This document shows, one piece after another, positions 33,267 through 39,111 of a DNA stretch of 39,111 nt. The notes under the pieces are model-generated. The model ran no database searches, was not told the DNA's origin, and worked only from the letters and a program-made list of their open reading frames with translations. Each line of letters opens with the position of its first letter. Position 1 is the stretch's first letter. A program made the position numbers and the translations under genes. The DNA is from Fusobacterium varium (lineage in GTDB: Bacteria > Fusobacteriota > Fusobacteriia > Fusobacteriales > Fusobacteriaceae). The stretch lies in contig JADYUE010000021.1 in NCBI GenBank assembly GCA_021531615.1, positions 1-39,111 on the forward strand. Reading direction: 5' to 3'.

Positions 33267-34237
33267 TTTTTCACCTTAGATAAACTAAAATTATAAAGAA
33301 TTTTACATAAATTCATATTTATAAAACAAATACTAGCAAATATTTTTGTAATTTTTTTTGATTTACTATAAAAATAAAAATATATCAAATTTTTTCTAAT
33401 CAGCTCTTGTAATTTCAACATTATATTCTTGTTATAAAAATCTTCTAAAATCATTCTTTCATAAACTTTACAACAAGAATATACAATATTAGCATATTCA
33501 TATTTTTTATACATAGGATAATATTTTTCTATAAATTTACTTCTTTCTATTGTTGCATCTATACTATCTAAATGTTTAATATTAAATTTAGAATTCATTA
33601 TACTTCCATTAACTTGTCTATAATAATAAAAACTTTTATTCAATACAATAGTTTTGCTAGATAAATGCAATAATTTATATGTAGTAAAAGTATCTTCATG
33701 ATATTTTCCTAAAGGAAATTCAAAATTTTTAAATAATTTCTTTTTATATAATTTTCCCCAGCTAGTAGTAGTTATATTTCCCAAAAAAACTAATTCTTTT
33801 ATTTGATATTCATTTTTATAAACTCTTAACTCATCTTTTGTATTTTCTCTTATAAATGTTTCATCCTCATTACAATAGATTGTTCCACACTCAACTATAT
33901 CAGCATTATTTTTTTTTAATGCTAATAACATTTCTTCTAGCATTTTTTCATCTATAAAATCATCACTATCTAAAAAAGTAATATAATCTCCTGTTGCAAT
34001 TTTTAAGCCAGTATTTCTAGCACCTGACAAACCTTGATTTTTTTGATGAATGACTTTTATTCTAAAATCTTTTTTAGCATAATCATCACATATCATACCA
34101 GAACTATCTTTTGTTCCATCGTCTATAATAACAATCTCTATATTTTTATATGTTTGCTTTAAAACACTTTCTAAACATTTAGCTATATATTTTTCCACGT
34201 TATAAACTGGAATTATTACAGTTATTTTTTCTTCCAA
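33263..34237 (-). CDS. Glycosyltransferase family 2
   Basis: A 324-residue GT-A fold transferase: VIIPVYNVEKYI at the N-terminus, IIDDGTKDSS (DDG 39-41), GLSGARNTGL and the DXD motif FLDSDDF (90-93). The C-terminal third is helical and lysine-rich, suggesting membrane association. The start is TTG at 34235-34237 with AGGTG 8 bases upstream. Donor and acceptor are unknown; it should add one sugar of the repeat unit. Confidence 0.9.
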   Translation of the reverse strand: MEEKITVIIPVYNVEKYIAKCLESVLKQTYKNIEIVIIDDGTKDSSGMICDDYAKKDFRIKVIHQKNQGLSGARNTGLKIATGDYITFLDSDDFIDEKMLEEMLLALKKNNADIVECGTIYCNEDETFIRENTKDELRVYKNEYQIKELVFLGNITTTSWGKLYKKKLFKNFEFPLGKYHEDTFTTYKLLHLSSKTIVLNKSFYYYRQVNGSIMNSKFNIKHLDSIDATIERSKFIEKYYPMYKKYEYANIVYSCCKVYERMILEDFYNKNIMLKLQELIRKNLIYFYFYSKSKKITKIFASICFINMNLCKILYNFSLSKVKK

Positions 34238-34253
34238 TTCTATTTCACCTTAA

Positions 34254-35354
34254 TTAATTATTATATTTTTCTAAATATTTTCTTATTCTCTCTGAAGTCC
34301 TTCCATCTCCATATGGATTATTTGCTCTTGACATTTCTTGATACAATTTTCCTTCTAAAAGTTTCATATATTTTATTACATTTTCATATTTTATTCCTAC
34401 AAGTTTTGCTGTTCCTGCTGCTATTGCCTCTGGTCTTTCTGTAGTATCTCTTAATACTAATGTAGGTTTTCCAAGACTTGGTGCTTCTTCTTGTACTCCT
34501 CCTGAGTCTGTCATTATGTAATGCGCTCCATCCATTACTGCTATAAACTCTAAATATTCTAATGGTTCTAATAATATTTTTCTATCAAAATCATCTAATA
34601 CTTTATGAACTACTTCTCTCACTAATGGATTTAAGTGCATTGGAAATACTAAATATAAATCTTCATGTTCTCTTAAATAATCTTTTACAGCTGTAAGAGT
34701 TTCCTCCATTGGTTGTCCCCAATTTTCTCTTCTATGCATAGTAATTAAAATATATTTTTTATCTAAAAGATTATATTTTTCTTTTATCTTCTCTATATCT
34801 CTACTTTTATTTTTCTTTACCCAATAAAGTGCATCTATAACTGTGTTTCCACACTTTAATATCTTTTCTTTAGGATAATTTTCTTTCAAAAGATTATCTA
34901 CATTTATATCTGTTGGTGCAAAATGAATATCTGCTATATTTCCAACTAATTTTCTATTTGCTTCCTCTGGAAAAGGAGAATATATATTTCCTGTTCTAAG
35001 TCCTGCTTCTATATGCCCTACTGGCACTTGATTATAAAATCCTACAAGTGCACCAGTTAGAACAGAAGTTGTATCTCCTTGAACTAATATATAATCAAAT
35101 TTCTCTTTTTTTACAATTTCATCAAGTTTTATTATCAGCCTTCCTGTAAGCTCTGAAAGTCCTTGTCCTTGTTTCATTATTTGTAAATCATAGTCAGGTT
35201 TTATCCCAAATAAATCAAGTACTTGATAAAGCATTTCTTTATGTTGTCCTGTTACAACAGCTTTAATATCTATTCCATTATTTTTTAATTCATGATAAAC
35301 AGGAGCCATTTTTATAGCTTCTGGTCTTGTTCCAAATATTAAACCTACTTTCAT
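34254..35354 (-). CDS. wecB: UDP-N-acetylglucosamine 2-epimerase (non-hydrolysing)
   Basis: A 366-residue enzyme that converts UDP-GlcNAc to UDP-ManNAc. Signatures are GTRPEAIKMAP (8-18), VTGQHKEML, VQGDTTS (D94), GHIEAGLRTG (E116), PEEANR (from 129), MHRRENWG and TDSGGVQEEAP near 277. All hallmark residues are present. It implies ManNAc or a derivative in the polymer; the dehydrogenase WecC is not in the window, so ManNAcA is not implied here. It begins 2 bases before the next upstream gene's stop region ends, tightly packed in the operon. Confidence 0.95.
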   Translation of the reverse strand: MKVGLIFGTRPEAIKMAPVYHELKNNGIDIKAVVTGQHKEMLYQVLDLFGIKPDYDLQIMKQGQGLSELTGRLIIKLDEIVKKEKFDYILVQGDTTSVLTGALVGFYNQVPVGHIEAGLRTGNIYSPFPEEANRKLVGNIADIHFAPTDINVDNLLKENYPKEKILKCGNTVIDALYWVKKNKSRDIEKIKEKYNLLDKKYILITMHRRENWGQPMEETLTAVKDYLREHEDLYLVFPMHLNPLVREVVHKVLDDFDRKILLEPLEYLEFIAVMDGAHYIMTDSGGVQEEAPSLGKPTLVLRDTTERPEAIAAGTAKLVGIKYENVIKYMKLLEGKLYQEMSRANNPYGDGRTSERIRKYLEKYNN

Positions 35355-35355
35355 T

Positions 35356-36435
35356 TTATTCTCCTACTCTATTAATAAATTCTAATAATTTTATTTCTTG
35401 ATTTTCCCAATATAAATCCTTCTCTTTTTTATATTTTTTTATGTTCTCTTGTAGTTCTAAAATAGTTTTCTCATTTATTTTTTCTATTTTTTTCTTGATT
35501 TCTTCTGTATCATATGGATCTACAACTATACCTATATTATTTTTTTCCACAAAATCTCCTAATAATGTGTATTTTGCAAAAAAGCATGGTTTTTCAAATA
35601 AAATGCTTTCAAAAAATTTATTTGAAATTGCAAATTTAACATTATAATCTTTATTTGGATATACTGCCCAAATTAAATCTGTGTCTAAATAAAATTTTTT
35701 GATTTCTTCATATTTATATTCATCTATCATAAATATATTCTTTAGGTTTTGTTTTTTAATTAACTCTTTAAATTTATAATTTTCTGCTCCTTTTCCTATT
35801 AAGTAAACTTCAATATTAGAACTTTCTTGAATTGAGAATAGCAAATTTTTCATTGTTTCAAAATATCTTAAACTTCCAATAAAAGATATTCTTATTTTTT
35901 TTCGTTTTTCTAATTCAATTTGTTGTTTTATATCAATTTCTTTTAAAGGTAAATTTTCTAATAATAGTTTTCTTCCCTTGTATTGACTATATAATGGAAT
36001 AAAAAATCTTGAAGCAAATATTATTCCATCTACTTTTTTTAACATCCATTTTTCTAATATTAATAAAACTTTTAATATTAACTTATTTGAACTAGTTGGG
36101 ATATCCAGATTTTCATATACTATTTTCCCTTCAAATTTACTTAAAATCGTTAATAATAACATATCCCATTGTGAAGCAATTATTATATCTGGATTATATT
36201 CATTTATTACTTTTTTTATAAACAACAAATAATTTTTCATTCCTAACAATTTTTTTATTTTCTTTCCATATCCTTCATTACTAGAATATACATAATTTTC
36301 ACTATCTTCTACTTTTCTATTTTCTCTATTCCAAGCACAAAATTTAACTTCATATTTTTCTTTTAAAGAATCTATAATTCTTCTATTTCTTGTATTTATA
36401 AAATAAACACCGTCTATTAATAATATTTTTTTCAT
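35356..36435 (-). CDS. Glycosyltransferase, GT4-like (GT-B fold)
   Basis: A glycosyltransferase of about 359 residues with two Rossmann-like halves. The N-terminal half has KKILLIDGVYFINTRNRR and PDIIIASQWD. The C-terminal half has ISFIGSLRYFETMKNLL, VYLIGKGAEN and SNKFFESILFEKPCFF, where the glutamate pattern resembles the GT4 EX7E region. An ATG five codons upstream overlaps the previous stop, but GAGAGGG fits the ATG at 36433-36435 better. It adds a sugar at the cytoplasmic membrane; specificity unknown. Confidence 0.8.
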   Translation of the reverse strand: MKKILLIDGVYFINTRNRRIIDSLKEKYEVKFCAWNRENRKVEDSENYVYSSNEGYGKKIKKLLGMKNYLLFIKKVINEYNPDIIIASQWDMLLLTILSKFEGKIVYENLDIPTSSNKLILKVLLILEKWMLKKVDGIIFASRFFIPLYSQYKGRKLLLENLPLKEIDIKQQIELEKRKKIRISFIGSLRYFETMKNLLFSIQESSNIEVYLIGKGAENYKFKELIKKQNLKNIFMIDEYKYEEIKKFYLDTDLIWAVYPNKDYNVKFAISNKFFESILFEKPCFFAKYTLLGDFVEKNNIGIVVDPYDTEEIKKKIEKINEKTILELQENIKKYKKEKDLYWENQEIKLLEFINRVGE

Positions 36436-36446
36436 TCTACCCTCTC

Positions 36447-37196
36447 TCATGGTTGTTTTTTATATTTAATCACTCCGTTCAAAGCATAGTTTATAAAATA
36501 GTATATACTTTGAAATAAATTTAACTTTTCATATTTCCTATAAATATTCCATGTCCATATTGCACTTTTTACTTTATTTGAAGATACACTTATCTTCCCT
36601 ATTCTACATAATGAATCATATTCTTCATTTCTAATAGAAATATTTCCTTCTCTTAAAATATCTAAAAAGAAAGCATAATCTTCATGTTTTATATTAGGTA
36701 TCAGATTTTTTATTATTTCTTTTTTTAATACCATAGTCATTGTTTTAAATTGATTTCCTAATAATAACTTTTTATAATCAATCTCTTTATCTGTTGTTAC
36801 TTTTTTTATAATCTCTCCATTTAAATTACAAAAATAATAATTACCATGACTTATTTTTAACTTTTTTTCTTTCATAAAATTAATTTGCTTTTCCAATTTA
36901 TTTTCATACCATAAATCATCACTATCTAAAAAAGCTATATATTCTCCTTTTGCTTCTTCAATGCCTTTATTCCTAGTTATAGCTGGTCCACTATTTTTAT
37001 CATTTTTTAAATACTTTATTCTTTTATCTTTTTCTAAATATTTTTTTATAATTTCATAACTATTATCAGTTGAACAATCATCTATCAATAACAATTCCCA
37101 ATTAGAATATGTTTGATTTAAAACAGATAAAATAGTTTCCTCTAAATAATCTTGAGCATTATACACTGGAGTTATTATGCTTACTAATGGTTCCAT
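36447..37196 (-). CDS. Glycosyltransferase family 2
   Basis: A 249-residue GT-A transferase: VSIITPVYNAQDYL, LLIDDCSTDNS (DD 39-40), GPAITRNKGIEEAKGEYI and FLDSDDLW (DSDD 91-94). It resembles WbbD/KfoC-type capsule transferases. An in-frame TTG just upstream is possible, but AAGGGGG at 37202-37210 is 7 bases from the ATG at 37194-37196, which overlaps the upstream stop as TGATG. It probably acts soon after the initiating sugar transferase. Confidence 0.9.
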   Translation of the reverse strand: MEPLVSIITPVYNAQDYLEETILSVLNQTYSNWELLLIDDCSTDNSYEIIKKYLEKDKRIKYLKNDKNSGPAITRNKGIEEAKGEYIAFLDSDDLWYENKLEKQINFMKEKKLKISHGNYYFCNLNGEIIKKVTTDKEIDYKKLLLGNQFKTMTMVLKKEIIKNLIPNIKHEDYAFFLDILREGNISIRNEEYDSLCRIGKISVSSNKVKSAIWTWNIYRKYEKLNLFQSIYYFINYALNGVIKYKKQP

Positions 37197-38557
37197 CAAT
37201 ATGCCCCCTTCTTAGAAATTACATTTTTAAATGTTTTTATTGTTATTATTATATCCAACCATAACGACCAGTTTCTTATATAGTACAAATCCAATGCTAT
37301 TCTCTCATTGTAATCCTCTACATCTGATCTTCCATTTGCTTGCCACATTCCTGTAATTCCAGGTTTTACCATAAATATCTTCTTACTTGTTTCCTCTCCA
37401 TAATACATTTCCACTTCTTTTTGTACTATTGGTCTTGGTCCTACAAAGGACATATCTCCCTTTAATACATTAATAAATTGTGGAAACTCATCTAGTGATG
37501 ATTCTCTTAAAAATTTTCCTACCTCTGTTATTCTAGGATCATCTTTAAGTTTAAAGTTCTTGTAAAACTCTTCTCTTATCTTTTCATCCTTAGCAAGCAT
37601 CTCTTGCAATCTCTCTTCTGCATCTACATACATACTCCTAAACTTATACATCTTAAATGGCTTCAGGTCTTTTCCTATTCTTGTGTGATAAAATATTGCT
37701 TTCCCACCATCTTTTTTTATTTTTGGAGCATAAATCAAATACAATATTCCTAGTACTAAGCAACCAGCAATCCCTGTACAAATATCAAAACTTCTCTTTA
37801 AAAATCTATTTATCTGTCTATTCATTCCATTGTAAGTTGATATTAACATTAACCCATCATAATCTTCTATCTCTGAATTAAATGTATATACTCCATTTAA
37901 CTCTGGAGTAAACTTAATATTTCTTACTTTTCCATCTAACTTATTAATTATCTCTAACATCTGCTTATTGTCTGCTAATGGCATTGCTATAATTACTTCA
38001 CTTATTCTTTTATCAGATATTATTTGCTCTATATCTTCATAGTTTCCTAGAATTTTATCTTTATCTATACAAACCTCTTGTTGAATCCCAAGCAGATTAT
38101 TTGCTGAGATATATCCTTGTAAGTTATACATAGTAAAGTTATTTTCTCCTATTATCCTTGTTAATTCTCTTGCTGTATTTCCTACTCCTATTATCAATAG
38201 TCTTTTCTCTAGTAATCTAATAAATTTTCTTCTGATAAATTTTATTATTAAAATGTTAAAAAATGTGAATGTTATTCCTACTACCAAATGAACTGGGATA
38301 TATTTAACTCCCCAAAATGCTATATCATTTATTAGCATCACAAGCAAATATTCAATATGAACTCTAATCTGTTTTCTCAGTTCTTCCCATATTAGTATTG
38401 TTTTAAAGGAATACATATTTTTAGTAAGGTTTAAAATTAGGTAAATAAAAAAGGTGTTATACATAATTCTATCTGGTACATTAAATAATTTATTAACTCC
38501 AAAATAGAATATAAATTGTAAAATTATCATTAGTATTTTTACACTTTGCCTCTTCAA
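37196..38557 (-). CDS. Initiating polyprenyl-phosphate sugar phosphotransferase (WbaP/exopolysaccharide type)
   Basis: A 453-residue protein: N-terminal membrane helices (about 10-125), a CoA-binding-like cytoplasmic domain (LLIIGVGNTARELTRI near 135), then a membrane helix and the bacterial sugar transferase domain (about 248-453) with KRSFDICTGI, YKFRSM, DDPRITEVGKFLRESSLDEFPQ and MSFVGPRPI. It loads the first sugar-1-phosphate onto undecaprenyl phosphate. It is the first gene of the cluster. The start is TTG at 38555-38557, with AAGGGG 7 bases upstream. Confidence 0.93.
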   Translation of the reverse strand: MKRQSVKILMIILQFIFYFGVNKLFNVPDRIMYNTFFIYLILNLTKNMYSFKTILIWEELRKQIRVHIEYLLVMLINDIAFWGVKYIPVHLVVGITFTFFNILIIKFIRRKFIRLLEKRLLIIGVGNTARELTRIIGENNFTMYNLQGYISANNLLGIQQEVCIDKDKILGNYEDIEQIISDKRISEVIIAMPLADNKQMLEIINKLDGKVRNIKFTPELNGVYTFNSEIEDYDGLMLISTYNGMNRQINRFLKRSFDICTGIAGCLVLGILYLIYAPKIKKDGGKAIFYHTRIGKDLKPFKMYKFRSMYVDAEERLQEMLAKDEKIREEFYKNFKLKDDPRITEVGKFLRESSLDEFPQFINVLKGDMSFVGPRPIVQKEVEMYYGEETSKKIFMVKPGITGMWQANGRSDVEDYNERIALDLYYIRNWSLWLDIIITIKTFKNVISKKGAY

Positions 38558-38663
38558 TGTTCTTCCCCTTTACTGTTTTATTATTAGTTCGCCTTTATAC
38601 AATTAGAAGAACTTTTTTCTTTTCTAAAGCTTATTTTTCCATTTTTATAATCTGTTTAATTTA

Positions 38664-38744
38664 TTAAAAAGATCTATTTAACTAATATTTTATTGACAAG
38701 ATATGTAAAAAGTAGTATTCTAATAAATAACGATATTGAGTATT
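38664..38744 (+). repeat. Promoter module, right copy, facing out of the cluster
   Basis: The inverted partner of 28562-28642. TTGACA (38693-38698), 17 bases, TATTCT (38716-38721) on the plus strand. Transcription would start near 38728 and run away from the cluster. The -35 overlaps a TTGTCA on the minus strand (38694-38699) with TAGATC 17 bases on, so a weak divergent promoter for the first cluster gene is possible. Confidence 0.85.
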
Positions 38745-38785
38745 ATGCGTTTATTTGTATAAAAACGAACTCTTTAAAAATAAAA

Positions 38786-38826
38786 AATCCCTTTAAACTA
38801 ATTTTTTTAGTTAAGAGGATTTTTTT
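38786..38826 (+). terminator. Terminator about 95 bases after the right promoter module
   Basis: AATCC-CTTTAAACTAA (38786-38801) pairs, with one mismatch region, with TTAGTTAAGAG-GATT (38807-38821). TTTTTTT follows. The preceding A-run makes it bidirectional. The RNA from the promoter at 38693 would be about 100 bases. Confidence 0.75.
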
Positions 38827-38922
38827 GTCTTTTATACTATCATTTTTTTATAAAAATTTAAAGTTTGTCTTTTATAAGTTGCAAAACTTTTTAAAAAACA
38901 ATAATTTACCAGTACAAAAGAA

Positions 38923-38979
38923 AAAGAACTGTATAAACTAACAACTTTTTATCATTAGTTTAATACAGTTCTTTATTTT
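38923..38979 (+). terminator. Second terminator of the right border, bidirectional
   Basis: AAAGAACTGTATAAACTAA pairs with TTAGTTTAATACAGTTCTTT (38955-38974); TATTTTT follows on the right, and TTTTTCTTTT on the left when read on the minus strand. A long stem with one bulge. Confidence 0.8.
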
Positions 38980-38998
38980 TAGCGGGTGTATAATTTTT

Positions 38999-39031
38999 GG
39001 TGTTGGTACTTAAAATGTATTAACACCTTTT
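38999..39031 (+). terminator. Third terminator of the right border
   Basis: GGTGTTGGTAC pairs with GTATTAACACC (two G-U pairs) around TTAAAAT, then TTTTTT. It works only in the plus direction. The DNA between the three terminators (38827-38998) has no gene; an 82-codon frame from 38693 starts inside the -35 box and has no ribosome site. Confidence 0.75.
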
Positions 39032-39039
39032 TTACTTTT

Positions 39040-39109
39040 TTGTAAAAAAAAGATGAGACAAGTAAATTTTCCTGATAAAATTAAGTCGCCAAACAATAAT
39101 TAAAGGAGG
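39040..39109 (+). promoter_or_regulatory. Border motif, right copy, and ribosome site of a gene beyond the window
   Basis: TTGTAA (39040-39045), 17 bases with ATGAGACAAG, then TAAATT (39063-39068), identical in layout to 28671-28699. The window ends just after AAAGGAGG (39102-39109), a strong ribosome site, so a rightward gene should begin within a few bases of the window's end. The motif is placed where that gene's promoter would be. Confidence 0.6.
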
Positions 39110-39111
39110 TC

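Noticed and set aside
38693-38941. 82-codon open frame on the plus strand at the right border
   Set aside because: It begins inside the -35 box, has no ribosome site, runs through a terminator and has low-complexity AT-driven composition.

Overview
This is a very AT-rich window with TTG starts, AGGAGG/AGAGGTG-type ribosome binding sites and extended -10 promoters (TGn-TATAAT). Gene content and composition fit Fusobacteriota, most likely a Fusobacterium. That assignment is an inference from style and gene families; the window has no rRNA or other marker that fixes the species.

Left part (1-9711). An HU gene, an M42 aminopeptidase and an oligopeptide-binding lipoprotein read leftward. galM and a two-gene LysO-type lysine exporter read rightward. 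A small unknown gene with a near-consensus promoter sits ahead of a DJ-1/PfpI gene. Positions 6362-7055 hold no gene but two copies of a structured palindromic repeat whose head hairpins differ by a compensatory base-pair change. lrgA-lrgB and lysS follow on the minus strand.

Middle part (9730-20260). A TPR lipoprotein, DUF1934, DUF1292, rlmH and mutL genes read leftward. mutL is divergent from a TPR protein with a lytic-transglycosylase-like C-terminus that lacks the catalytic Glu, and this is followed by recJ. A DAACS-family symporter has a roughly 125-nt leader with two perfect hairpins.

Right-middle part (20632-27331). An SsuABC/TauABC-like transporter operon and hslU (no hslV beside it) are followed by a solitary IS605-type tnpB element with an intact RuvC triad, then an M20-family N-carbamoyl/allantoate amidohydrolase.

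Right part (27421-39111). A leftward exopolysaccharide/capsule cluster runs from an initiating polyprenyl-phosphate sugar transferase through two glycosyltransferases, a UDP-GlcNAc 2-epimerase, a third glycosyltransferase, a Wzy-like polymerase, a decayed acetyltransferase, a DXD glycosyltransferase, a Wzx flippase, two divergent HU-family genes and Wzz. This is a Wzx/Wzy-dependent pathway. The cluster is bordered by two copies, in opposite orientation, of an 81-bp promoter module (67/81 identical): one drives wzz, the other points rightward out of the cluster into a gene-free stretch with three stacked terminators. A second short motif is also shared by the two borders. These borders, the structured repeat pair and the tnpB guide-RNA end are the most interesting parts of the window.
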